Part shown: positions 42,837 through 52,535 of the stretch, in pieces
Layout of the letters: every line of letters begins with the position of its first letter
Numbering within the stretch: position 1 is the first letter of the stretch
DNA from: Trochalopteron elliotii
Lineage: Eukaryota > Chordata > Aves > Passeriformes > Leiothrichidae
Direction of reading: 5' to 3'
Length of the DNA stretch: 64,000 nt
NCBI GenBank assembly: GCA_024734555.1
Contig: JANPWX010019090.1
Coordinates: forward strand, 336,708-400,707
Translations under genes and position numbers: made by a program
Notes under the pieces: generated by a model
Told to the model about the DNA's origin: nothing
The model's database searches: none
Seen by the model: the letters and a program-made list of their open reading frames with translations, nothing else

Positions 42837-44804
42837 TTCCTCTTGAAAGATCTTTTTATCCCTCACCTTTTTTTTACAATCCCTTTTAAAGTGTCTCTTC
42901 TTTTTGCAATAAAAACACTCTGGGGGGTTCCCTTTGGGGGTCTGAGCTCTTCCTTGGGGGAACAGACTGCTTTCTTTGAGTACCATAGTTCTGAGTTGTT
43001 CTTACCGGGTCCCGGGTGCATTCCTGCTTCTGAACTTCCCTGACAGCCGCAACAAGTACCTTTGCTTGTATTTTTTGTTTCTTTTCATTCTTCCTCATGT
43101 AAACCTTCTGGGCTTCCCTCAGTAACTTTTGTAATTTTTTCTCCTGCCAGTTGTCTATTTTCTCAAGTTTCTTCCTTATGTCCTCCCATGATTTGGCAAC
43201 AAATTGGATTTTTAATAGCACTTCCCCTATGGGGGAATTAGGATCTGTCCCTGAGTATACCTGCAGGCTTTTTTGCAGTCGGTCCAGCCATTCCGTCGGC
43301 ATTTCATCTTTTCCTTGGCATTCCCCAAATACCCTGCTGATGTTTTGTCCCTTTGGTACCGCCTCCCGTATGCCCTGGATTATGATGTTTCTTAAATCCA
43401 TCATATTTTGCTTGCTTTCCTCTGACTGAGCATTCCACCCTGGACTTTGGCTAGGCCATTTCTGTTTCTTTGACGCCTCTTGCGGGTTTTGGTGTTCCCA
43501 ACCTCGTATGCCAGCTTGTCTAATCATTTCTCTTTCTTCATTATTAAACAATGACCTTAATATAGATGTTAAATCCTCAAAGGTAAAAATACTATTCCCT
43601 AAAAATTCATTCAATCTATCTGCAACCCCAAAAGGATCATCCATCAGTTGGCACATTTTTTTTCTTAAAAGCTCTCACATCCCCAGTATTAATTGGCACG
43701 TTCACATAGTTAATAATTCTTGGTGCAGTCGGCACTTCCCTTAAGGGGAGAAGATTGTGCTTTTCTTCTTCATTTTCACTATCTTTATCATTCACCTTTT
43801 TTACCTTACGCCAAGTCCTGCTTGCTGGGGGAGAGCTTACTGTAACTTGCTTTTTGGCTCCCGCTGGTTGTGGGGCCAGTTGGGGCTGGGGGAAAGGCAG
43901 CGGGGGTGGGGAGATGGGTGCCTGCGCCAGGGAAGGTGGGATCTCTGGTGGCAGGGAAGGAAACAATGGCAAGGGTTGCAGAAAGACTTGTGGGGGCTGT
44001 AGTCCCAGAGTCTGCAAGGGCGGGACCTCTGGGAGTTGGGGGGACAGACCCAGTATTAATTGGCACGTNNNNNNNNNNNNNNNNNNNNNNNNNNNNNNNN
44101 NNNNNNNNNNNNNNNNNNNNNNNNNACGATACCAGCTTCGGGGGGGGGGGGGTGGGGAGATGGGTGTCTGTGATGGTGGGAAATCTGGGGGCTGGGGTGA
44201 AAGTGGGCATGGTAATTGTGGAAGAGCCTGTGGAACCTGCGAGGGAAGCGCAACAGGGGCTTGAGCTGGCAGGGTGGCCGAAACCTCCAATGGAGGGGCT
44301 TGAGCCGGTATGGGCTGAAGCATGGATCTCAGGGGTGCAAGCGGAGGTGCCTGGGCTTGTATGGGCTGCGGCGTGGGCACAAGATATGGAGGCGGGAGAT
44401 GGTTTAGGGGGTCTCATGTCACTCTGGGTTGCGGTTCTCTTTTTAGTTTTCATTGGGAACAACCTTATTCTTGATCCTTCCCATAGTTTGGCATAATCTT
44501 TTTCTTCCTGGTCTTGTGGCTTTTTGCTATCCACATAATTGTTTAAGGTTCTGCAGGTCCGTTTTTTAAAAGTGCCAAACGTAGGCCAGATTAGATGATT
44601 CCTTATTTCCTTACCTCCCCAAACTTCTATACAATAATGTATCATTTTCTCTTTGGACTTTCTTTTCCTTCCTGGACAGTCCTCCCAGTGTTTTAGCATC
44701 CATCTCAATGGGCTCTCTCGTGGGATTTTTGAGAGCACCGCTCTCTTTTTCTAAGACATGTTTTTTTGGGTCTTTTTCTGGGGTTTGCTTTTTTTCTGTT
44801 CCAT
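42837..44804 (-). pseudogene. gag: ERV-b gag
   Basis: Start ATG 44804. Residue 2 is Glu (GAA), not the Gly seen in ERV-a, so N-myristoylation would be lost; a TAG follows at about codon 18. Matrix contains ESPLRWMLKHWEDC. A frame change near 44400 leads into a long proline-rich region with repeated PIQAQAPPL-like units (43800-44380), interrupted by an assembly gap. The capsid, 42886-43656, has a major-homology-like block (QGKDEMPTEWLDRLQ), and the nucleocapsid has one CCHC knuckle, CFYCKKKRHFKRDC (near 42868-42909). A further frame change lies near 43640. Gag would form the particle shell. Confidence 0.85.
44069..44125. other. Assembly gap (57 N)
   Basis: A run of N inside the proline-rich gag region. 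The 20 nt before the gap (44049-44068) are identical to 43682-43701, and the sequence after it opens with a long G run. This points to an unresolved repetitive, GC-rich stretch, so gag length and frame here are unreliable. Confidence 0.97.
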
Positions 44805-45544
44805 CCTTTCTTAGACTTAGAAATTCACTTACCTTTTGAGATCCGGTGCTAGGTCTTTCTCAATTGCACACACAAAAATTAGATTTCTACTTGTACCTTA
44901 CTTTTAACCAAGTCGGGTCTGTATTACCAGACTACTTACTCCTCAGCAAACTGGACTGTGGGTTTTCGGCTGGCAATGAGCTCTCTCTTTTTCTTCTTTT
45001 TTTTTTGTACTTACCAAGTCCTAAGTTAAAAGGTTTACCAGTTCTCGAACTCGAAGGAACGTACTTTCCCTTTTAGCTTTCCATGACCAGTCCCCAAAAA
45101 CTGCCCGTGTTTTAAGGTTTTACTAGCAAAATGAGTTTTTATTATATTAAGAATCGCTTCCCCATTGGCCGACCAATTCCCTTGCGGGAGGATGGAAATG
45201 CGACCTCAGGGCTCACACTCGGGTTGTGATAAAATCAGGTCTCATTCACTTGCCCGATCACACTCACTCAACTAGCAATACTTACAGGTTTTTTTCTTGC
45301 GTGGGCTTTTCGTGCACGTAGAATTTTACGAGTGGAAAAAAACTTCTGCAGTTCCTGAAGACCTCCCATGTCTTCCTTGAGTTCTCTGAGAGCTCTTGAA
45401 CTAGAACCCCCTTCTTTTATTGTGGCCCAGGCCTAAATTCGTTTGTGATACAATCAGTTCCACGGGGTTTCTCACCCAGCCAGGCCGCTGAAATCAGTGG
45501 GGTGCCTCGTGAACAAAGGGAGGTCTCGTGGATCCCAAAATTGT
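44805..45544 (-). other. ERV-b 5' leader
   Basis: About 740 bp between primer site and gag ATG, similar in blocks to the ERV-a leader (for example 'tcgtgcacgtagaattttacgagtgg'-like sequence near 45310-45335). It presumably includes splice donor and packaging signals; no coding frame is supported. Confidence 0.65.
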
Positions 45545-45562
45545 ATCCAAGTCACAGCACCA
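45545..45562 (-). other. ERV-b primer binding site, tRNA-His type
   Basis: Read on the minus strand: TGGTGCTGTGACTTGGAT. It differs from the ERV-a His site at two positions, both C-to-T in CpG context, and lies 2 nt from the LTR. Confidence 0.8.
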
Positions 45563-45564
45563 AT

Positions 45565-46196
45565 TGTTATAAAGGATTCATAGTCAATTTAATATAAAGT
45601 AATTTTATTTCGCCATTTGAAAGCAATCTGGGACAGCCACAATAAAAGAAACAATTCCGATCCCGGGTATCGAGGTTGGGTGAACGCAGGGATGGCCACA
45701 AATGAACCAATCCCTCCTTGTTCACAAGCTCCTGGGTTCAGGGAGCAGTTTTTATACAGTTTTCCTTCCTTGAGGCAAGTTCATTGTTAGCTTTTGTCTA
45801 CTGTGCATATTCATATACTTTCTTTCTCTTGCTGCTGGTTTTTGAAAGCTTTTCCTGGCAAAATCGAGGGCTTGAATCGGGTTCCCAGAACTTGGCATTG
45901 GGATGCTGATACGTGACATCTCTGGGTTCCCCGGTCTTAGATCCATATCAGGTGTCAATCACCAGAGAAGTAGCCGACCTACCCTTGATAGACGAGGCAT
46001 CTCTTGTCCAGCCAGTCCTTTTCTGTTGTAAATTTGGACTTCACCCTGCAGTTGTTTGGTATTCTTACAGTTGCAAATTAGTCTCAGCAGCCAGAAACGT
46101 CTTTACAGTTTTTGGAAACCCTAACTTGTAACACAGTTTTATTTTATAAAATATAACACACTTGAAACACAAATTTATTTTAAAACATATATCACA
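45565..46196 (-). repeat. ERV-b 5' LTR
   Basis: 632 bp, same length as its partner at 27222-27853, with about nine substitutions, all in the outer parts. The TATA box and AATAAA are at the same positions. Confidence 0.95.
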
Positions 46197-46996
46197 ATAT
46201 TACAAGAAATAGTCCATATCTCCATGGTTTACATCCAGAGAAGTCCAGTTAAAAATGTCCACTTCCTCCATCCCTTCTTCCAAAAGTCTCTATCAGTTCT
46301 TTCGCTGACTTTGTCTCATGCTGTCTCTCTACATTTTAAAATCACTCTGTCTTCCATGGAGGAGGGAAAGGGTTAATGTCTTTGCCCAGAGTCTTTCTTT
46401 TCTCTCCAGCTGACTCCTGGTGTGGAACTTCAAGGCCCAGCAGGTGATGGGGGTGGGGGGAAAAGCATGCTCAGGAAGGCTGATAAAATGACCCTCCCCC
46501 ACCCCTGGTCAGATCCAAAGCAGACTCAAACTTGGATCAGCTCCCTGAGGCTCTGGAGAAAGATTCTTTCCACCCTCAGGCCAGTGACTCTGGCAGCCAA
46601 GCCAAGGGCACGGCCCCTGCGGCCCCTGGCGCAGGGCCAGCACTGCCGATCTGCAATCTCCTCCTCTTCCCCCCGTAGGGAGCCGAGGGGGGAGAGAGGG
46701 GACACAGACAGCCTGGGCCGCTGCTTGCCAGGCAGTGGCCCCCAGAGGCCTAGCCCCAACCGCCAGGGGGGAAGGGGGGGGCGGTGGGGCCAAGACTCCG
46801 GCCTCTAACTTACGAAGTGATGTTAACTCCTTATCAGCTGGAAGAGGGAAAGGCCGAGTCACCTGGGACCCTCTGATTTTAAGCTGGGGTTTCCAGAGGC
46901 ATGAACAACTCTCAATTGGTCAGCCAAGCTGTCAATATCTGCTATAACTTCCTTAGAGGAAAAAAAAAAACCTCACATCCGTGCTAAACTACCACA
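46197..46996 (+). mobile_element. LTR-like block, A plus B modules
   Basis: The right flank of ERV-b. Module A (about 46207-46357) contains 'ctccatggtttacatccagagaagtcc' sequence, and module B (about 46358-46996) is GC-rich and ends 'cctcacatccgtgctaaactaccaca'. Both modules recur at 59946-60726, but there module B is inverted relative to A. The end also occurs at 26244-26270. I infer an LTR in which sense runs to the ACCACA end. Its left boundary lies in the sequence split by ERV-b and is not defined. Confidence 0.6.
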
Positions 46997-49791
46997 ACCA
47001 AAATCAACTATCTTCCAGCATGTAAATGTTTTTCTGGCTGTATCAACAGCACAAACACTGTCAGGACAGTTTGTAGCAAAATGCTTTGAACACTTCTACT
47101 TAAAACCCTGTTCTATACACAAAAACCACACATATGTATTGCAGAGATCTGGTAATGTATTCAAATGTTCTCTCATGCTTCCTGTGATCACAGTCCCCAG
47201 AGCATAATATTTTGGAAGAAGCTAATTTGTTACATGTGAAAAACGAGGTTCACTTTCTATGTAAATTTTAAGAAACAGGTTTAATAGAAAATAAGACAAT
47301 TAGAAGATAGGAAAAAAGCAAAGTACAGCCGGCTGGGTGACTTGGCATTCAGCCAAGTCCACACCCTGCTGTATCAGAGACATTCTTTAAATACCCTTTC
47401 TATTGCATCAATCTGTTGAATATTCATATTTTTCCATAAACTAGTTTCCATATTCCAGGAACTGTTTTGCATGATCCCTCCTTGGGTCTGCCTTTTTAGA
47501 GCATGCGTGTTTCTTGGCTGCGTCTTCATTATCACCTCCATGTGGGGCCTTGGTCCATACTTTCTTCAGATGATAGATGCTGATAGTTGGTATATCAATA
47601 TCAGGGTCTTCTTTTCATGTTCACTGGATGTTATCCTGACCAAACAGACAGTTTAAGCATACTATATCAACTGCTACCACTATGCCTAATTTTCTTTACT
47701 AATAGCAGAAATAAAAACTTATATCCTTACCACAACGTTATTAATCATATAGCACACATCTTGCAAAAAGCCAACTTTATAATATGTATTTATAACATTA
47801 CATCATCTAAAGAAAACAAGCACAGGCTTCCCAGCTCAGCTCACACAACAACACATAAAACCAAAAAGGATTTCCTTATTCTTAAAGAATGAGCCATGAG
47901 TTGCCTAAAAATAAGCTTTGATAAGCACATAAAAATAAACACCAGAAATATGAGTGAGAAAGAATTCTAAATGAGACATTTATTAGACCTGGTATGGCAA
48001 AGGAATAATGAAGTAACATGTGAAAACTAATTCTCTTTGATTTGACATGTTGATTTTTGTGTTTTCACTGCTAGGCAGGGATTTGCTGAAGAGAGGTGTC
48101 CATGAGGCCATGCAAGTGGGTCAGAATAACAAGTTTCTTCAAGCTGAATTGCACCACTTTTTTAAAATTACCTTCTGGAGAAAGTCTAAGGACAAAAACA
48201 CACCTCTACCAGTTAAGCAAAACTCTCCTAAAAGTTCTTGTGCAGAATGTACTCTACTTCTGATTATTTACAATTTCTTTGTTTTATTTTGCCAAGCACA
48301 GTATTTCCATATCAATCTAGAGCATGCTCATTTTTGGCTTTAAAACTGGGTCAACACACCCTGAAAATTCACACCAAACTGCAGTTCCTGAGCACAGATA
48401 GGCAGAGTTGTCAAAATATTCTCATCACTGAGTAAATTTGTGCTTAGAGCAAAACCAACAGCCTGGAAAACACAAGTGCCCTGTGAACTATCAATTAAGC
48501 CTTACATCAGGATAAACTTGTGTCAGGGGGAAATTATTTCCATTTTACCTGGAGAGATTCAGCTCTGCTCTGACATACAGAGAAGGACCGCTCAGGAAAG
48601 AGTACACTTGTCTAAAGAAAGGACATATTCTTGCTATGCTGTTTGATAAGGTGCTATAGGGAGCTCCTGTACCCTCAGTGGGATATGATTTAACCTGAGC
48701 ATTTTCTGAGATTTCAAAGCATTCCCATTCCTCATCAAAATGAAAGAAAAATGCTTTCAGGACATGTTTTTGCAAAAGCCACAAAGTGTCCCCAGAGCAA
48801 CCCAACACTTTGTGACTGGAACAGAAATTTGGTTGCTGGACTTTCCACACAGAGCCCTGGTGTCAGTGAGGCGCAGTGGGGAGATAGAGCAGTTCTCCAC
48901 TACAACCTGGATGTCAGAAAATCCACCTTCCTGCAAATCCTCTGGAGAGCCTCCTTTTCCCCCAGTTGGTCTCTCCTTGCTTACAGCCTTCTAGGCCCAC
49001 GAACCCTTTAGCTCAGAATAACAAGATAAATCAAAAATACCGAGATATAACTAAAACTGCAGGAAGAATGCAACATATTTAAATTTTTGAAGTTTCTTTC
49101 ATTTGGAGTGGCTCAAATTGGACTTTGTGTCTTTTTTTACAGCTTCTCTTACTGTATCTAATGAAAGAATTCATTTTGTTTGACTAACAGATGTAGAAAC
49201 ATATATCATAAAACAGTACCTGAACCACAGTTTTTCATTAACTTTATCAAAATTGACATGTGGTAAGGTTTTTTTTCTGATCTTTGGAGCAGATTTAAGA
49301 CAAGAAAACCCTCAGAGGACTGTTATCCCAGGTTATGCTTACCAGCCACTCTTCCTAACTCCATATCAAACACAGAGCCAGATGGGAAAATCAGGTGGGT
49401 TTTCTCTTCCTGTAGCTATTCACACAGGCCTAAATGGGTAGGAACTAAGTCTACTCGGAGGACATGATTCTGAGAGTGGGTGGTTCAGAGGCCAAGGTTA
49501 AACCTTTGAACTGAAGGGAAGGTAGAAATGTATTAAAGACTATTTCATCACCTCTGGTTCTGGGAGGTGTTACTGCAAGTTGTGCTCAGATGGAGAAAAG
49601 CATCTTGCTCATGATTCGAAACCTGGCACCACCAGTTAAAGGTGGAAATATTGGCTCCATAGAATCCAACAAAAAAATTCCCATAAACTTGGGAGACAGC
49701 AGATCTTCCTCCTGAAACATTGGCCACATCTCTGACTTCCTGCACTGACATTTTCCTGCTCTAGTATCACTCTTTCCTCTGCTTTTACATG
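46997..49791. other. Single-copy non-coding DNA
   Basis: AT-rich sequence without recognisable gene, repeat ends or RNA gene. Short frames near 47471-48435 and 48545-49011 overlap on both strands and have no motif. Confidence 0.62.
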
Positions 49792-49796
49792 CCATC

Positions 49797-50451
49797 TGAG
49801 AAAAATGGCAGGAGACGATGTTTCCTCCTTTAAATGCCTTTATTAAAATATCAGCTCTGTTAGAAACAGGTGCCTGGGGGGGGTGGGGTGGCCTCCACCC
49901 TAGTGCTGAGAAGGAGAGGGGGGCTGGGCACTCTGCTGCTGCACACAGCCGAGTGGGGAATTAGCCTCCCCCCTCACGGGAGCATGCTCCCGACAATTCC
50001 ATTTCAACGTGGTTCTGCCAAGGAGTTGATTGTTTAGAATGGTTTTCTGGTTACAGCGAGATCAGAGTTTCAGGCATTAGTTGGCTTTTACTTCTCAGTC
50101 TTTATTGCCGCCATTCCTTTTGTTTTAAGTTGTTGCAAAAGAGACTTAATTACTGTTTGTTTTGGAAGTTGTCCCGATTTTCCTGAGGGGTTGCATCCTG
50201 GGATTCTTAATTACCATAAGGGGTGTTAGAGTATGGTTCTCGATGAGAAGGGGGGGTGAAGTAGCCAGGCAGAGTGGAGAGGTGTAGGAGTCTTACATTG
50301 CCATGGAAATATTCTTGCCTGACAGGCCATGAAGATATATTACAAAATGAGTACCAACAGTTTCTAACATTTAACTTTACATTTCTATAACTAATAACTT
50401 CTAACTTTATACTTCAATTTTTAAGAGTTTTTTTTAACTTCATTTTTCACA
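49797..50451 (-). repeat. ERV-d 3' LTR
   Basis: 655 bp; plus text starts tgagaaaaatgg and ends tttttcaca. AATAAA is present on the minus strand (49839-49844 reversed). A G-rich stretch lies at 49877-49890. Confidence 0.93.
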
Positions 50452-50470
50452 ATTCCCCTCTCTCTCTATT
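50452..50470 (-). other. ERV-d polypurine tract
   Basis: Read on the minus strand it is aatagagagagaggggaat, directly before the 3' LTR. Confidence 0.8.
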
Positions 50471-50530
50471 TGATCGGGCCTTTGCCCGCATCAACTTTCG
50501 TTGTTTGGTTTATGGGAGCCCACTTTCTTT

Positions 50531-50770
50531 TTAACTCTGAAATCGGCAATATATTTGTTCTGCTGTCTCGAGTTGAGCTTCTTCTTGAGCTTCTAATTTC
50601 ATGATATGTGTGGGCTTGTTAGTATTTTGGAGACTGGCTTGGACTGTTGCTGTTACTGCACGAATGAGACAAGGGATGACACAAGGGAGGAGGAGGATAC
50701 TGGCCAGTGCAGTGCCTATTATAAAGAACACTTTCTTCCACCAAGCTCTTTTTAAGGACCAAAAGCTATC
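50531..50770 (-). pseudogene. env: ERV-d env membrane anchor and tail
   Basis: Same frame as the upstream TM segment, from which it is separated only by the TGA at 50773-50771. It contains the hydrophobic anchor (FFIIGTALASILLLPCVIPC) with two Cys at the inner boundary, likely palmitoylation sites, then a short tail with KLEAQEEAQLETAEQIYC. The PC-x-IPCLIR signature is shared with ERV-a. Because of the stop the anchor would be missing from a protein made from this copy. Confidence 0.85.
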
Positions 50771-51523
50771 TCACCAATCTATGGACGCAATAGGTTTCCA
50801 TTCTTGATTACCTACATATGCTATTTTCCTGATTTCTTTTGAAATGTTTCGAATTACCTCACTTTTGTCATTGATTTCGAAGCAGCATTCTGAGGTGTTG
50901 AATTTTCCACAGATGCCTCCTTCATTTGCCAATAGATAATCTACAGCCAATCTAATTTGGTACACCACTGCTTTAGTTTGTGTCAATTGGTTGCTTATGT
51001 AATCTAATGCCAATGCTGTTTTATTAGAAATTATCTCTAATACTGCCTGGAGCCGAATTATACAATTTAACATGTAAATTGGTGTCTGGTACCCCCAGGA
51101 CCCATCCTGTGCCCATGTTGCTGGTCCATAAGTCTTTATAATTTTTTCTGGAGTCCAGACTTCTCCTCTCCAGGTCTGCTCACTCCCCAGGTCAATTGTA
51201 GTTCTTTTCTTTCGATTGCTTTTTCTTAAGGTGTCATAAAGGGGGATACCTAGTTGTTGTCCGGATTTGCGTGGAAGAAGGAAGAAGGCCGACTTTATGA
51301 TGCCAATAGTGCAACTACCTGACCAGTCCCCGGGGAGGTGTGTGTAAGCCCGGTTCCCACAAATCCAAAATAAGTATCTTGGTGCTTTCCAAAAAGAATC
51401 TTCTATGTCAAATGGATGTTCCCAATACTTTGAAATATCTTTCATTGCCCAGAAGGGGTTAATGTTATTAGATTCATCTTTGCATTCGTGTAATTGGTAG
51501 CCTGTATGGTAAACACACCACAC
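50771..51523 (-). CDS. env: ERV-d env, SU C-terminus and TM ectodomain
   Basis: 250 open codons. In order: the SU C-terminal part with Trp/Cys motifs, a furin-type cleavage site RKKR (51203-51214), the TM N-terminal part with YGPATWAQDGSWG, the helical RLQAVLEIISN, an immunosuppressive-like helix, and Cys-x7-Cys-Cys (50882-50912). It ends at a TGA just before the membrane anchor. The N-terminal part of TM is less hydrophobic than a standard fusion peptide. The frame differs from the upstream SU frame by a one-base change in an A run (51531-51540). It would mediate membrane fusion in an intact virus. Confidence 0.85.
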   Translation of the reverse strand: MWCVYHTGYQLHECKDESNNINPFWAMKDISKYWEHPFDIEDSFWKAPRYLFWICGNRAYTHLPGDWSGSCTIGIIKSAFFLLPRKSGQQLGIPLYDTLRKSNRKKRTTIDLGSEQTWRGEVWTPEKIIKTYGPATWAQDGSWGYQTPIYMLNCIIRLQAVLEIISNKTALALDYISNQLTQTKAVVYQIRLAVDYLLANEGGICGKFNTSECCFEINDKSEVIRNISKEIRKIAYVGNQEWKPIASIDW

Positions 51524-52410
51524 TCTTTTTTTTTAATAGCCCAATATGTTTCCGGTTTTGCAGGGACCCATTCTTCAATGAATTCTTTCACTGGCAGATA
51601 TCTTTTACAAGGCATTTTCCCCACAAATGTCTGGTACCTTTTGCCTATTCTTCTTATACACTCTTCTCCTATTACAGTCGCCTTTAAATCCCACTGTTCT
51701 TTTGGTCTTTCTTTCCCTTTTGGAGGTGCTTCCCTTAGCTGTCTCCATCTAAGAATGTCAAGTGGTGTTAAACTACTACCTTCCCAAGGCCATACATCAG
51801 CCATCTGAGTGTTCCCACATACCCAGCAGTTTGTCAGGTTCAACTCATGGCTAATCTTTTCCATGAGATCAACAAACAGATTCTTTTCTAGGGGTTCACT
51901 TATTTCACTTTTGTTCCACATTACTGGCTTTTCCTTTATGAGGTCAGCAACTCCATTTAAATTGTTTAGTTCTTCAAAACAAACCCATTCTCTGACAGGG
52001 CATTCCCCAACTAGGCGCCGTCTAAAGTCGGTAGCACTTTTGGCAACCCAATATTTCTTTCCATCTTCTAAACAGGTGGAAAGGGTGGCTATATCTAAAC
52101 AGGTAGGATCAACGTGGGTGTGAACCCTTATCAGCGACTGCAGGTTTTCCCCATCGTATATGGGCTGATAGCATTTGGTGCATGCTCCTTCTGACATGTG
52201 AGCCATTAGCACAGCCACTATCAGCTTCTCCAAGAGTCTGATACGAACCTTTCTGGTCTTGCTCAGTCTTGCCTCTTGGATTCGGTGGCCTTTATGGGGT
52301 ACCTGTAAGGCTTCACTAGGTCCATTCATACCCACTCCTACTTCTCCAAATTTGGTTTCTGTTAAGCCATGCTCTGTGAGAGAACGGTAGTAATTTTGAT
52401 CCTTATCCAT
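51442..52410 (-). CDS. env: ERV-d env surface subunit
   Basis: 322 open codons. A long N-terminal leader (about 60 residues, basic) precedes the hydrophobic signal segment LLEKLIVAVLMAHMSEG. The mature SU has many Cys, several N-x-S/T sites and a CWVC motif (51817-51828), the disulfide-exchange motif of gammaretroviral SU. The correct reading leaves this frame near 51535, at a homopolymer indel, so the last 30 or so residues are out of frame. It starts about 125 bp after the end of pol. SU would bind a receptor, which cannot be named from sequence. Confidence 0.87.
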   Translation of the reverse strand: MDKDQNYYRSLTEHGLTETKFGEVGVGMNGPSEALQVPHKGHRIQEARLSKTRKVRIRLLEKLIVAVLMAHMSEGACTKCYQPIYDGENLQSLIRVHTHVDPTCLDIATLSTCLEDGKKYWVAKSATDFRRRLVGECPVREWVCFEELNNLNGVADLIKEKPVMWNKSEISEPLEKNLFVDLMEKISHELNLTNCWVCGNTQMADVWPWEGSSLTPLDILRWRQLREAPPKGKERPKEQWDLKATVIGEECIRRIGKRYQTFVGKMPCKRYLPVKEFIEEWVPAKPETYWAIKKKECGVFTIQATNYTNAKMNLITLTPSGQ

Positions 52411-52535
52411 TATTAACTCTTAACAATAACACTTTAAAACTACTATAAAACTTGAAATACAAAACATAATAAAACTTTCTACAATAAACCAGCAACTTGT
52501 TCTCTGTAAATGCTTCTTATCAGTCTTTAGTCTTG

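Larger units (their letters stand above)
27222..46196 (-). mobile_element. ERV-b: class I provirus carrying nested insertions
   Basis: A minus-strand provirus bounded by two 632-bp LTRs that differ at about nine positions, with a 4-bp duplication atat (27218-27221 and 46197-46200). It has a His-type primer site, gag and pol in one frame around an amber codon, an unrecognised pol-env frame and env. Nested within it are ERV-c (28166-35495), an LTR-like insert (36000-36720) and a solo LTR (41327-41859). Subtracting these leaves about 10.4 kb, a normal provirus plus an unusually long proline-rich Gag region. All three genes are inactivated. It is the closest relative of ERV-a in the window. Confidence 0.95.

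Noticed and set aside
43755..44496. Plus-strand Gly/Trp-rich frames across the assembly gap
   Set aside because: Antisense shadows of the proline-rich gag region of ERV-b, read through N bases.
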